Shown piece after piece: positions 28,510 through 36,723 of a stretch of DNA of 38,726 nt. The DNA comes from JACPGQ01 sp039798685 (lineage in GTDB: Bacteria; Patescibacteriota; Microgenomatia; Levybacterales; UBA12049). Below the pieces are notes generated by a model that saw only the letters and a program-made list of their open reading frames with translations, searched no databases and was not told the DNA's origin. A program made the translations under genes and the position numbers. Location: the NCBI GenBank assembly GCA_039798685.1, contig JBDKFM010000003.1:1-38726 (forward strand), in the 5' to 3' direction. Every line of letters begins with the position of its first letter. Position 1 is the stretch's first letter.

Positions 28510-29223
28510 ATGTATCAAGAGAACCGTTCGCTACCAGCACTGATGACACGCGCTGAAAGGCTTCGTTATGCGCGCACACGTGTTGATCGCAGTGCATTTA
28601 TTAGAGAAGCAATAACTGATCCCCGTCAGGTGTTTCGTGCGGAGATAGGATTTGCTGCAGGCGTAAAGATAACACCCGAAACATGGTCGACGATTTCTGA
28701 AACGCAGTTAGTGTTGGAGATGGTGCATTTAGCCCGGGTTGAAAATGGAGACACAGTCTTTGAGCTTGGGACGGGGACCGGATACTCAAGTGCCATTCTT
28801 TCGGAAATGGTTGGGCCTACTGGACGCGTAATTACTGTTGAACGGGACGAAGAGCTGGCGCATAAAGCCTCTGAGAGGTTATATCGATTTGGGTACACAA
28901 ATGTTGATGTCATAGCGGGGGATGGCACCAGGGGATTTGTTGGGGCAGCACCATACGATGCCGTAATCCTGACAGCCTCGCTTGCTCAGGTACCTTTCGA
29001 GCTTCATGACCAATTGAAAGAACGAGGACGATTCGTTGCTCCTATGACTGTGAGCGAGGGTACTCAAGAGCAGCGCTTGCGGGCTGGGACGAGGATTGGA
29101 AATAGAATCGGTATTCATAAAGAGATTACAGATATCGCTTTTGTACCGGTTGTTTCTGAGCGTGGATATGGATGGACGTCGCAGCAGCTCCGAAACGCTG
29201 TGGGAGAAATGACGCGCGGGTAA
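28510..29223 (+). CDS. protein-L-isoaspartate O-methyltransferase family protein
   Basis: The 237-residue protein has 'TISETQLVLEMVHLARVENGDTVFELGTGTGYSSAILSEMVGPTGRVITVERDEEL', in which FELGTGTGYSS (84-94) is the SAM loop with the PIMT-typical G-Y/T pattern and VERDEEL ends with the ribose-binding acid. Then come 'GDGTRGFVGAAPYDAVILTASLAQVP' and 'QLKERGRFVAPM', all in PIMT order. PIMT methylates isoaspartyl residues in aged proteins. The substrate-loop serine and proline (usually ISQP) read ISET, so the substrate may differ. The first ~50 residues are longer than usual. Confidence 0.85.
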   Translation: MYQENRSLPALMTRAERLRYARTRVDRSAFIREAITDPRQVFRAEIGFAAGVKITPETWSTISETQLVLEMVHLARVENGDTVFELGTGTGYSSAILSEMVGPTGRVITVERDEELAHKASERLYRFGYTNVDVIAGDGTRGFVGAAPYDAVILTASLAQVPFELHDQLKERGRFVAPMTVSEGTQEQRLRAGTRIGNRIGIHKEITDIAFVPVVSERGYGWTSQQLRNAVGEMTRG

Positions 29224-29239
29224 CTCTCTGACCTTCTGC

Positions 29240-29245
29240 TATAAT
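29240..29245 (+). promoter_or_regulatory. -10 box of the YkgJ-like gene
   Basis: TATAAT, 14 bases before the ATG at 29260, which would leave a leader of about 7 bases. Confidence 0.45.
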
Positions 29246-29259
29246 AAGCCTCTAGTAAA

Positions 29260-29934
29260 ATGAGTAATTCAGAATATTCGCAGGTTGGCCGATTTACAGG
29301 TCTTAGTAAAGACTATCTGCAGCTCCGCGTTCGAGTCAGCGCTGATGCAAAACAAATGAGTAAAGTTTCACCGTGTCAAAAAGGGATGGCATATTGCTGT
29401 GAAGGTCATGTAGAGGTCAGTATGGAGGAGGGGCAAGAGATCATAGATGCAGCGAAGAAGGGTAAGATTCCTGAAGGAGTTATCGATCGGGTCAGAGAGA
29501 ATCTTGATGATGAGTCAAATAATATGTGTCCTTTTTTGGGTAAGAACCGTAGTTGCATGATCTACGACAGGCGTCCATTGGAGTGTGTTAATTTCGGAAG
29601 AGGAGCAGTGATCGTCACAGAAGAAGGAAGGGAGCAATATAAGGAAATTGGCCAAGGGATCAGAGAGGATGGTATACAAGAACCGGATGTCATTCCACGA
29701 CTTTGTGGACATTGTAGAGCTCTCAGAGATCCCGATGTTTCGTATTCTCGGGATTTACTTATTAGTTCGCAATCAACTGTTGCGTACTACCAGTTGCAGC
29801 CGGTAATCGGGAAGCTTACGGACGTTGCTGTCACAATTACGACAGGTGAGTTCATGCCATTTTATCCCAACCCCAAGTTTCATTCTTCAGTAAAGACGTT
29901 ATTGGATTCAGGCCAAACGAGTGCCTCGGAATAA
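29260..29934 (+). CDS. YkgJ-family cysteine-cluster protein
   Basis: The 224-residue protein has cysteines spaced as in the YkgJ (CxxxCxxCC-type) family: Cys39, Cys46 and Cys47 (PCQKGMAYCC), Cys90 and Cys99 (MCPFLGKNRSC), and Cys109 (RRPLEC), plus a later CGHC (149-152). 'VEVSMEEGQEIIDA' and 'CMIYDRRPLECVNFG' are typical blocks. The family is thought to bind zinc or an iron-sulfur cluster; the function is not known. It has no signal peptide. The C-terminal ~60 residues are not recognised. Confidence 0.85.
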   Translation: MSNSEYSQVGRFTGLSKDYLQLRVRVSADAKQMSKVSPCQKGMAYCCEGHVEVSMEEGQEIIDAAKKGKIPEGVIDRVRENLDDESNNMCPFLGKNRSCMIYDRRPLECVNFGRGAVIVTEEGREQYKEIGQGIREDGIQEPDVIPRLCGHCRALRDPDVSYSRDLLISSQSTVAYYQLQPVIGKLTDVAVTITTGEFMPFYPNPKFHSSVKTLLDSGQTSASE

Positions 29935-29983
29935 AAATCACTTTCAATTTGTTATAATCAGCCTCAGTTTTTCATTGTTAGAA

Positions 29984-30454
29984 ATGATAGAGAAAAGTAG
30001 TAGCGAAAAGAAAAAAGCCGTTGAGCACATTGTATATGAGATTATGATGTTTAATGCTGCCTCTCTTCAGTTAATGCCACCGCCTAGCAATCAACTTCAA
30101 ACAAATATCTTACTTGAATCATTTGCGATTCATAGTAGAAATTTGTTCGATTTTTTTTATACAAAGCCAAAAAAAGACGACATCTCTGCAGGCGATTATC
30201 TTTCAAGAAAAAAGGAGTTCATTTTAAAACGAACAAAGAAAAAGGTTTTAAAAAATTTAACACGGAAAACAAATAAGCAAATTGCTCATCTAACATATTC
30301 AAGAAATAATTATAATTCGCATACAAAAGGTTGGGGTGTAATTAGTATTAATAAATTTATGAATCAAACGATAATAGCATTTCTTGAATGTTTAGAAAGA
30401 GATCAGAAAGATTGGTTTCGTGAACTTTATAGGAGATATAATATAAAGGTATAG
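29984..30454 (+). CDS. hypothetical protein, helical, HEPN-like (AT-rich gene)
   Basis: The ATG at 29984 is chosen, giving 156 residues; an in-frame upstream stretch runs through a TATAAT (29954-29959) 25 bases before. The sequence is helical and basic: 'LLESFAIHSRNLFDFFYTKPKKDDISAGDYL', then 'RKTNKQIAHLTYSRNNYN'. The 'IHxRNLxDFF ... NKxIAHLTxxR' arrangement is one I associate with small HEPN-like hypotheticals, but the exact R-x4-6-H active motif of HEPN RNases is not present. The gene is much richer in A+T than its neighbours (15 of 60 bases are G/C in 30241-30300), which suggests recent acquisition. Function unknown. Confidence 0.65.
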   Translation: MIEKSSSEKKKAVEHIVYEIMMFNAASLQLMPPPSNQLQTNILLESFAIHSRNLFDFFYTKPKKDDISAGDYLSRKKEFILKRTKKKVLKNLTRKTNKQIAHLTYSRNNYNSHTKGWGVISINKFMNQTIIAFLECLERDQKDWFRELYRRYNIKV

Positions 30455-30508
30455 TTTGGTTATTACTAGTTTTTAATTTTCAATTAGTTCAATTGATAAA
30501 AGTAACAA

Positions 30509-31027
30509 ATGACAATTTTTATTGACCATCTTAATCTTGAGAGAGAATCTGATCCAGGTTATTGGTATATTTGGGCGGCCGATTTTAAAAATACATTCAT
30601 ATATTTATTTACCTCTGAACAGAAACTGCTCAAACGAAAGAGAATAAATATTGATAGATTACCTCCTCAACCAGGCCACCTATCCATGTGGATTATTTAT
30701 TTTTCGGCCATTGAACTTTATCTCAAAACATTTTTAATAAAAGAAGGAGATTGTGATATCGAAACCCTTAGAACAAAATACGGCCACCGTCTTAAAGAGT
30801 TGCTGCAGGAGTGTAAGAATGTAAGTAAGCTTAGAATCCCAAATGAGTTTGAGAATAGAGAGCTAAATGAAATCATCGAGATCTTGCAAAAAATGACTAA
30901 AACTGATGACTGGACAGTGATACGTTATCCTGGCAAAAGCCTCGGAATGCTTGGAAGGGATTCTGTGATCAAGCCCCTTTTATTTTTAGAGGAAAGGGTA
31001 AAGTCTCTGGTGTGGGTTAAGGACTAA
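30509..31027 (+). CDS. HEPN-like domain hypothetical protein (AT-rich gene)
   Basis: The 172-residue protein has 'YFSAIELYLKTFLIKEGDCDIETLRTKYGHRLKELLQEC' (about 65-103), which fits the HEPN-like helical pattern 'A-x-ELYLKxFL ... yGHdLkxLl'. The ends are basic and aromatic. No transmembrane segment. It follows the previous AT-rich gene by 54 bases, in the same direction, and has similar composition. A GATAAA 8 bases before the ATG may be a -10. The two may be a functional pair (for example toxin and antidote), but this is speculative. Confidence 0.65.
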   Translation: MTIFIDHLNLERESDPGYWYIWAADFKNTFIYLFTSEQKLLKRKRINIDRLPPQPGHLSMWIIYFSAIELYLKTFLIKEGDCDIETLRTKYGHRLKELLQECKNVSKLRIPNEFENRELNEIIEILQKMTKTDDWTVIRYPGKSLGMLGRDSVIKPLLFLEERVKSLVWVKD

Positions 31028-31037
31028 GCCTCCATGA

Positions 31038-31043
31038 TATAAT
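31038..31043 (+). promoter_or_regulatory. -10 box of ychF
   Basis: TATAAT, 6 bases before the ATG at 31050. Confidence 0.6.
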
Positions 31044-31049
31044 CTCACA

Positions 31050-32153
31050 ATGAATCTATCTGTTGGTATCGTTGGTCTTCCAAATGTAGGGAAAAGTACG
31101 CTGTTTAATGCGCTTTTGAAGAAGCAGCAGGCTTTGGCTGCGAACTATCCTTTCGCGACGATCGAGCCGAATGTTGGGATAGTTGCCGTGCCTGATGACA
31201 GGTTAACTAAGCTTGCCGAAGTTACCAAAGAAGAGGAAAAAATGACGTCACTTCCTCCACTAAAGCCTGCAACTGTCGAGTTTTATGACATCGCGGGGTT
31301 AGTGAAAGGTGCGTCTGAGGGTGCGGGACTTGGAAATAAATTTTTATCCCACATTCGTGAGACCAAAGTCATCGCACACGTCGTCAGAGCATTTTCTGAT
31401 GCAGATGTGATCCGTGAGGGGAGTGTTGATCCATTAAGTGATTACAAAACCATCCAGACAGAGCTGATTCTGGCGGATTTACAGACTGTTGAGAAGCAGC
31501 GGGAGAGTAAAGCAGTCAAAACCGATCCTGTGAAGAAATCAGCAGTTGAGAAACTTTTCAAAGCGCTCAATGATGGTCAATCAGCCAAAGACGTTACACT
31601 GACAGATGAAGAGCGCGAGTCAGTGAAGGATTTATTTCTTCTCTCAAACAAGCAGGAAGTCGTTGTCCTTAACGTCGATGAGTCTGAGTACACACCAGGT
31701 GGCATGGAGAGTGCAGTGAAAAAATATGCAGCGCTTCTTGGAAAATCAGAAGATGGATTTATCGTGATTTGTGCCAAGATCGAATCAGAACTCGCTGGTT
31801 TGACGGATGATGAGCAGGCAGAGTATCTCAAGGAACTAGGGCTTGAGACCTCGGGTCTCGAGCGGTTGATCCGTAAATCCTACGAACTGCTCGGACTTGT
31901 TTCATTTTTGACAGCGGGAAGTATAGAGGTCAAGGCGTGGACGATAAAAAAAGGAAGTAATGCCGTGCAGGCAGCAGGCGAGATCCATACAGATTTTATG
32001 AAGCGGTTTATCAAGGCAGAAGTGATCTCATTTGAGGACTATGTTACAGTTGGAGGTCGGAAGAAGGCAAGAGAGGTCGGCAAAGCGAGGCTTGAGGGCA
32101 AGGACTACATTGTAAATGATGGAGATGTTATAGAGTTTAAGATCGGAGCATAG
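31050..32153 (+). CDS. ychF: ribosome-associated P-loop ATPase/GTPase YchF (Ola1 family)
   Basis: The 367-residue protein has the P-loop GLPNVGKST (9-17), the YchF-type switch region 'NYPFATIEPNVGIVAVPDDRL', DIAGLVKGASEGAGLGNKFL as G3 region, and a NVDE-type G4 region (VVVLNVDES). The C-terminal TGS-like domain has 'WTIKKGSNAVQAAGEIHTDFMKRFIKAEVI' and ends in 'DYIVNDGDVIEFKIGA'. YchF binds ribosomes and prefers ATP over GTP; it is linked to stress responses. Length and motif order are normal. Single gene with its own promoter, 63 bases before the S6 gene. Confidence 0.97.
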   Translation: MNLSVGIVGLPNVGKSTLFNALLKKQQALAANYPFATIEPNVGIVAVPDDRLTKLAEVTKEEEKMTSLPPLKPATVEFYDIAGLVKGASEGAGLGNKFLSHIRETKVIAHVVRAFSDADVIREGSVDPLSDYKTIQTELILADLQTVEKQRESKAVKTDPVKKSAVEKLFKALNDGQSAKDVTLTDEERESVKDLFLLSNKQEVVVLNVDESEYTPGGMESAVKKYAALLGKSEDGFIVICAKIESELAGLTDDEQAEYLKELGLETSGLERLIRKSYELLGLVSFLTAGSIEVKAWTIKKGSNAVQAAGEIHTDFMKRFIKAEVISFEDYVTVGGRKKAREVGKARLEGKDYIVNDGDVIEFKIGA

Positions 32154-32175
32154 AATCACAAATTTGTTTCTCCAC

Positions 32176-32204
32176 TTGCTGCTGAGGCTCACATAGTGTA
32201 AAAT
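32176..32204 (+). promoter_or_regulatory. promoter of the rpsF-ssb-rpsR operon
   Basis: TTGCTG (32176-32181), 17 bases, TAAAAT (32199-32204). The ATG of rpsF follows after 12 bases; no Shine-Dalgarno sequence is visible. Confidence 0.6.
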
Positions 32205-32216
32205 ACAGAGAAGTTT

Positions 32217-32495
32217 ATGAGGTTATACGAATTAGTTTTGGTTTTGAAGACCACACTCACTGAGCCGCAACGCAAGAAGCTTGTGGAGCAGATCAAAGAG
32301 ATGCTGAAGGGCGTAAAAGTCGTCAAAGAAGAAGACTGGGGTCAAAAACCTCTTTCATACAAGATCAAGCGTGAATTTTCAGGATTTTATATCCAGATGC
32401 AGCTTGAGAGTGAGACGGGAATCGAAAAAGGATTTGAGAACAAACTGGCAGGAAACGACAATATTCTCAGACACCTATTGATTAGGAAAAAGTAG
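32217..32495 (+). CDS. rpsF: 30S ribosomal protein S6
   Basis: The 92-residue protein matches bS6: 'LYELVLVLKTTLTEPQRKKLVEQIKEML', then 'DWGQKPLSYKIKREFSGFYIQMQLES', and a final 'LAGNDNILRHLLIRKK'. It binds the platform of the 30S subunit together with S18, which is encoded two genes downstream. It is the first gene of the classical rpsF-ssb-rpsR operon, 15 bases before ssb. Slightly short at the C-terminus, as is common in reduced genomes. Confidence 0.97.
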   Translation: MRLYELVLVLKTTLTEPQRKKLVEQIKEMLKGVKVVKEEDWGQKPLSYKIKREFSGFYIQMQLESETGIEKGFENKLAGNDNILRHLLIRKK

Positions 32496-32510
32496 TGTCT
32501 ATACAGAGTT

Positions 32511-33005
32511 ATGGCCAGGAGTCTTAACAGAGTAGAGTTGATCGGAAATCTTACGCGTGATCCTGAGTTACGATATACGCCAAGTGGCGCAGCAGTCTGC
32601 ACCCTCGGCATCGCAACAAACAGATCATGGAATACGGATTCCGGTGAGAAGAAAGAGGAGACAGAGTTTCATCGCATCGTCGCATGGAACAAGCTCGCTG
32701 AGATTTGCAGTCAGTTTTTGGTCAAAGGTCGGAAAGTCTATGTACAAGGCCGGCTTGCGACGAGGAACTGGACTGGTCAGGATGGTCAGCCGAGGACGAC
32801 AGTTGAGATCGTGATAGATGATATGATCTTACTGGATTCCGGAGGAAGGACTCAAACAGGTGCAGTACAGAGTCCGGCGAAACCGGAAGAGGTAGCTGAA
32901 GAACCGGTCAAAAAGACCGCAAAACCGAAGCGGGAGACAAAAGAAGAACCTGCGCATGAGCAATCAGGCACAGATGAGGTAAATCCAGACGATATACCTT
33001 TCTAA
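32511..33005 (+). CDS. ssb: single-stranded DNA-binding protein SSB
   Basis: The 164-residue protein has the OB-fold (about 1-110): 'NRVELIGNLTRDPELRYTPSGAAVCTLGIATNRSW', 'EFHRIVAWNKLAEICSQFLVKGRKVYVQGRL', and a 'VEIVIDDMILLD' end. A basic and acidic disordered linker follows, and the C-terminal tip NPDDIPF is the usual acidic-aromatic tail that recruits DNA-repair partners. Between rpsF and rpsR as in most bacteria; only three bases separate it from rpsR. Confidence 0.97.
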   Translation: MARSLNRVELIGNLTRDPELRYTPSGAAVCTLGIATNRSWNTDSGEKKEETEFHRIVAWNKLAEICSQFLVKGRKVYVQGRLATRNWTGQDGQPRTTVEIVIDDMILLDSGGRTQTGAVQSPAKPEEVAEEPVKKTAKPKRETKEEPAHEQSGTDEVNPDDIPF

Positions 33006-33008
33006 GAT

Positions 33009-33254
33009 ATGAAGAAAAAACAGTTTAAACGACAAAATAGAAAAATCAGCGTTCCGAAGGAGTGCTACTTCTGCAAAGAAGAAAAAGAACCATGGTACTC
33101 AGACGTTGCGACACTCCAGAAATTTATTACAGATAGGGGCAAGATCGTCGGCAGACTCCGCAATGGTTTTTGTGCCATGCATCAGAGGAGACTGACTATC
33201 GCGATCAAGCATGCCCGCCATTTGGCTCTCCTTTCCTTCGTCACACGAGACTAA
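33009..33254 (+). CDS. rpsR: 30S ribosomal protein S18
   Basis: The 81-residue protein has 'CYFCKEEKEPWYSDVATLQKFITDRGKIVGRLRNGFCAMHQRRLTIAIKHARHLALLSFV', the bS18 core. Two CxxC-like halves (Cys19, Cys22; Cys54 with His57) suggest a zinc-binding version. It partners with S6 on the 30S platform. rplI (L9), which usually follows, is absent here; loss of L9 is known in several CPR lineages. A hairpin-plus-T-run terminator follows. Confidence 0.97.
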   Translation: MKKKQFKRQNRKISVPKECYFCKEEKEPWYSDVATLQKFITDRGKIVGRLRNGFCAMHQRRLTIAIKHARHLALLSFVTRD

Positions 33255-33282
33255 GTTGTTTACAATCCTCAGTTAAAAGTGC

Positions 33283-33311
33283 AAAATACTCTTAGGGATT
33301 TTAGTTTTTTT
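33283..33311 (+). terminator. Rho-independent terminator after rpsR
   Basis: AAAAT (33283-33287) with ATTTT (33298-33302), CTC with GGG (one T-G pair), one bulged A and a TTA loop, then AG and seven T. Confidence 0.5.
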
Positions 33312-33330
33312 ATTGTGAACTTTTAATTTT

Positions 33331-34092
33331 ATGAGCCTGCTGCCCATACAGATTCCAACTGGATACACGCTTTCCGTGCAGAGTGGCGAGACGGTTGTTG
33401 CCGGTCAGGTACTTGCACGTCTCTCCTCAGATGCCAGTCTGGCGCGGATTCAGGTAGCCTCTCTTCTCAATATACCTCCTAAGAAAATCAAAAAATATCT
33501 TCGAAAAAATCCCGGTGATATGGTAAAAAACGGGGAGATTATTGCGGCAAAAGCATCATTTATAAGCATAAGTGAACTTGTGTCGCAGATTACAGGTACG
33601 GTATTGAGTATCGATGAGTCAAAGGGGGATCTGATTCTTGAAAAAACTGGTCAGGATGTTGTGAGCGGGGGAGATGTTGTCTCACCGTTTGCAGGTGTCG
33701 TGACTGACGTGCAGGAGTCTCAGGTGACGTTGAGTACAAAAGATGGTGGTCTGGTCGGGACCAAAGGTACAGGCGGGAGTGCAAAAGGACAGCTTTTTCT
33801 CATCGAGACAGGTCAGCAGGCTGTAGAAGGAGCGCATATCACTGTTGCGATGATCGGCAACATCGTCTTAGGGTCACTTTTTTCTAAAGAAGCACTGGTC
33901 AAAGCATCAGGTATGGGTGTTGCAGGCGTCGTCTCGTTGAAAATTGATGATGAAGATATTATGGTGCTTGAACAGAAGCGTATGCTCTTGCCGATACTTG
34001 AGGTAGATCTTCAGACATGGCAAACACTTGCCAAACAGGCAGGCAAAAATGTATATTTAGATTCTGTTGCAAAAACAATTCTCGTCTCGTAA
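33331..34092 (+). CDS. hypothetical protein with lipoyl/barrel-sandwich-like segments
   Basis: The 253-residue protein has no signal or membrane segment. Several segments are of the biotinyl/lipoyl or barrel-sandwich type: 'IPTGYTLSVQSGETVVAGQVLARLSS' (about 8-33), 'KNPGDMVKNGEIIAAK', and 'VVSGGDVVSPFAGVVTDVQESQVTLSTKDGGLVGTKG'. They resemble the hammerhead seen in RnfC-like proteins or polymerase subunits, with no lipoyl-lysine. The C-terminus (about 150-253) is alpha/beta. It sits 10 bases before the S41 protease gene on the same strand, so they may be an operon. Function unknown. Confidence 0.7.
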   Translation: MSLLPIQIPTGYTLSVQSGETVVAGQVLARLSSDASLARIQVASLLNIPPKKIKKYLRKNPGDMVKNGEIIAAKASFISISELVSQITGTVLSIDESKGDLILEKTGQDVVSGGDVVSPFAGVVTDVQESQVTLSTKDGGLVGTKGTGGSAKGQLFLIETGQQAVEGAHITVAMIGNIVLGSLFSKEALVKASGMGVAGVVSLKIDDEDIMVLEQKRMLLPILEVDLQTWQTLAKQAGKNVYLDSVAKTILVS

Positions 34093-34102
34093 TCCATTTT
34101 TT

Positions 34103-35395
34103 ATGCGTTTCCCACGATTATTTTTACTGACAGTTATTGCATTTGCGCTCGGTTACATGATCGGCGTGAATAAAATTGAGGTCGACTGGAAAAATTACCG
34201 TCCGACAGTGTCAGTTGTCAATAAAGAACCCCCGAATCCGGATCAAAAACTCGATCTGGGACCGATGTGGATCGTGATGGAAAAACTGCAGACGCAGTAT
34301 TACGACAAGACCAAGATCGACTCACAAAAGATGCTCAATGGTGCCATCACAGGACTCGTCAGCAGCTTAGATGATCCGTACACAGTGTATCTTCCTCCCG
34401 TGCAGAATACACAGTTTAAACAAACCCTCGCAGGTCAGTTTGAGGGAATCGGTGCTGAACTCGGGATGAAAGATAAGCAGATTATCGTCGTCGCGCCGCT
34501 TGAGGGAAGTCCAGCGCAAAAAGCTGGGATTAGAGCGGGTGATGCGATTGTAAAAGTCGATGACGCGCCGACATTTGGATGGACATTGAATCAGGCGATC
34601 GAGAAGATCAGAGGGCCTAAAGGCACGAAAGTCACGCTCTCTGTACTGCACAAAAACGAGCAGTCGCTAAAAGACATCGCTGTTTCGAGGGATACGATCT
34701 CTGTGAAAAGTGTGTTTCTTTGGACGAAGAAGATACAGAATATCGATGAGATCAATCAGAAAGCATTCCCGAAAGAGCAGCTGCAAAATGAGGTTGCGTA
34801 TATCAGACTCTCACAGTTTGGTGATAGTACAAACGAAGAGTGGCTCTCACTTATCAACAAACTCTCTCTTGAGGTGCAGAGAAATAAAAATATCAAAGGT
34901 CTCGTCCTTGACCTTCGCAACAATCCAGGAGGGTATCTCACCGATGCGACGTTTATCTCATCTGAGTTTCTACCGATCGGGAAAACAGTGGTGACACAGG
35001 ACGACGGAAATGGTAATACACTCGATTTGAAGGTTGAGAAAAAAGGAGTTCTCCTCAATCTCCCAATGGTGATACTTGTGAATAAAGGCTCAGCATCAGC
35101 GAGTGAGATTCTCTCAGGTGCGATGCGGGATTATGATAGAGCACTTATTGTGGGTGAAACTTCATTCGGAAAAGGTACGATTCAGACGGCTGAAGATCTC
35201 GGTGGAGGAGCCGGGATTCATATCACGATCGCGAAATGGCTGACGCCGAAAGGTACATGGGTACATCAAAAAGGTATCGAACCTGACATTGTTGTCGAGC
35301 CAGATGCCAAAAATCTTGCGCGGGATGCGCAGCTTGAAAAAGCGATCGAGACACTGCTCGCAAATCAAACCGCGGTCGTTGCCAGAAGTAACTAA
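34103..35395 (+). CDS. S41-family carboxyl-terminal processing protease (Ctp/Prc)
   Basis: The ATG at 34103 (MRFPRLFLL) is chosen; a longer frame upstream overlaps the previous gene. The 430-residue protein has an N-terminal transmembrane anchor (about 4-21), a PDZ domain (about 108-185: 'GIGAELGMKDKQIIVVAPLEGSPAQKAGIRAGD') and the S41 protease core, with catalytic Ser332 (GSASASE) and Lys357 (SFGKG). It cleaves proteins near their C-termini outside the membrane. Length is standard for CtpA-type enzymes. It is followed 78 bases later by an HtrA-like protease, suggesting an envelope quality-control pair. Confidence 0.95.
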   Translation: MRFPRLFLLTVIAFALGYMIGVNKIEVDWKNYRPTVSVVNKEPPNPDQKLDLGPMWIVMEKLQTQYYDKTKIDSQKMLNGAITGLVSSLDDPYTVYLPPVQNTQFKQTLAGQFEGIGAELGMKDKQIIVVAPLEGSPAQKAGIRAGDAIVKVDDAPTFGWTLNQAIEKIRGPKGTKVTLSVLHKNEQSLKDIAVSRDTISVKSVFLWTKKIQNIDEINQKAFPKEQLQNEVAYIRLSQFGDSTNEEWLSLINKLSLEVQRNKNIKGLVLDLRNNPGGYLTDATFISSEFLPIGKTVVTQDDGNGNTLDLKVEKKGVLLNLPMVILVNKGSASASEILSGAMRDYDRALIVGETSFGKGTIQTAEDLGGGAGIHITIAKWLTPKGTWVHQKGIEPDIVVEPDAKNLARDAQLEKAIETLLANQTAVVARSN

Positions 35396-35432
35396 GACAC
35401 TTTTCAGCAAATCCTCAGGAAATTTATTTATC

Positions 35433-35461
35433 TTTCAGATGCGAAAATTCGGTGGTATAAT
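35433..35461 (+). promoter_or_regulatory. promoter of the HtrA-like protease gene
   Basis: TTTCAG (35433-35438), 17 bases, TATAAT (35456-35461), 12 bases before the ATG. Confidence 0.6.
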
Positions 35462-35473
35462 CGTCTACGCGAT

Positions 35474-36658
35474 ATGAGAAAACTTATCGTTTTTATAGGG
35501 ATTGTCCTCATTGTACTCGGCATAGTAAGCGCTGTTGAGCAGTATATGCCCACACTCAGGAAGCAGTTTGAAGAGGTCGGATTCGCGTTGCCGTTTACAA
35601 CAACTCAGACGAACGTAAGAGTGGTGACTGAGGAGTCAGTTGTGATCGATGTCGTAAAAAAAGTCGGTCCCTCAGTCGTGACAGTCGCGGCAACTTCGCA
35701 GGTGCCGGTGATTGATTCTTCCGATCCATTCTCATTTTTCGGTTTCCCGGGGCAGGGGACTACGACCCAACCGGAAACCCAAAATATTGGTTCCGGATTT
35801 ATCGTCAGCAAAGACGGGATTATCGTTACCAATAAACATGTCGTTGCAGATCCGGAAGCAACATATACAGTCATTACTGCAGATGAGAAAAAGTACACAG
35901 TAGAGAAGATATACCGAGATCCGCAGAACGATATTGCGATCGTCAAAATAACTCCCTCTGAAAATAAAAACACACAACTCGTACCGGTGCTTCTGGGTGA
36001 CTCATCACGTCTTCAGGTTGGACAGATTGCGATTGCGATCGGAACGCCGCTTGGGGAATTTAGTAACTCCGTCACGAAAGGAATTGTCTCAGGACTTGGT
36101 CGCGGAATTGTTGCGGGAAGTCCGTTTGAAGGATTTGTTGAGAAGCTTGAGAACGTTATTCAGACAGATGCAGCGATAAGCCCGGGCAATAGCGGAGGGC
36201 CACTCTTGAACGCCTCAGGACAGGTTATCGGTGTGAATACCGCGGTTTCACAAAACGGAGAGAATATCGGGTTTGCATTACCGATCAATCTCGTCAAAGA
36301 GAGAATTGCTGAGTTTAATAAATCAGGACAGTTTAACAGGCCGTATCTCGGGATTACCTACAAAATGATCCCGCGCCAGCTGGCGCTTCAGAATGATGTT
36401 CCTGAGGGTGCGTATGTACAGAGTATCAGTGCTGATTCTCCTGCAGAAAAAGCAGGTGTAAAAACCGGAGATATTATTACAAAGATCGATGGTACTAAAG
36501 TGCAGTCCCGGGATTCAGAGCTGGTAACTATCGTCGCCAAGAAAAAAGTCGGTGAGACAGTGACCCTCTCTATCTGGCGCGAAGACCCGACTGATTATTC
36601 AGGTGTTGGGGAAGAGCTGAGTATTGATGTGACTCTCGGAAACTCGACGGACCAGTAA
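35474..36658 (+). CDS. HtrA/DegP-like S1C serine protease with one PDZ domain
   Basis: The 394-residue protein has one N-terminal transmembrane anchor (about 4-22), a chymotrypsin-like protease domain with complete triad His122 (TNKHVVAD), Asp153 (NDIAIVKI) and Ser240 (GNSGGPL), and one PDZ domain (about 290-385, 'GAYVQSISADSPAEKAGVKTGDIITKIDG'). HtrA enzymes degrade or hold misfolded proteins outside the membrane. The single PDZ points to a DegS or HtrA-type anchored enzyme. It has its own promoter, downstream of the S41 protease. Confidence 0.96.
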   Translation: MRKLIVFIGIVLIVLGIVSAVEQYMPTLRKQFEEVGFALPFTTTQTNVRVVTEESVVIDVVKKVGPSVVTVAATSQVPVIDSSDPFSFFGFPGQGTTTQPETQNIGSGFIVSKDGIIVTNKHVVADPEATYTVITADEKKYTVEKIYRDPQNDIAIVKITPSENKNTQLVPVLLGDSSRLQVGQIAIAIGTPLGEFSNSVTKGIVSGLGRGIVAGSPFEGFVEKLENVIQTDAAISPGNSGGPLLNASGQVIGVNTAVSQNGENIGFALPINLVKERIAEFNKSGQFNRPYLGITYKMIPRQLALQNDVPEGAYVQSISADSPAEKAGVKTGDIITKIDGTKVQSRDSELVTIVAKKKVGETVTLSIWREDPTDYSGVGEELSIDVTLGNSTDQ

Positions 36659-36688
36659 AAAAGATTTTAATTGCAGAATTTTTCCCTC

Positions 36689-36717
36689 TTGCAATAGGAT
36701 GATTAGGTTCTTATAAT
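36689..36717 (+). promoter_or_regulatory. promoter of the SurA-N-like gene
   Basis: TTGCAA (36689-36694), 17 bases, TATAAT (36712-36717), 6 bases before the ATG at 36724. Confidence 0.75.
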
Positions 36718-36723
36718 AAGCTA

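Noticed and set aside
29320..29345. GTTCGAGTC resembling a tRNA T-arm
   Set aside because: It lies inside the YkgJ-like gene, with no acceptor or anticodon stem around it.
29921..29983. Upstream extension of the AT-rich gene at 29984
   Set aside because: It overlaps the end of the YkgJ-like gene and a TATAAT box; no start codon there has better support than the ATG.
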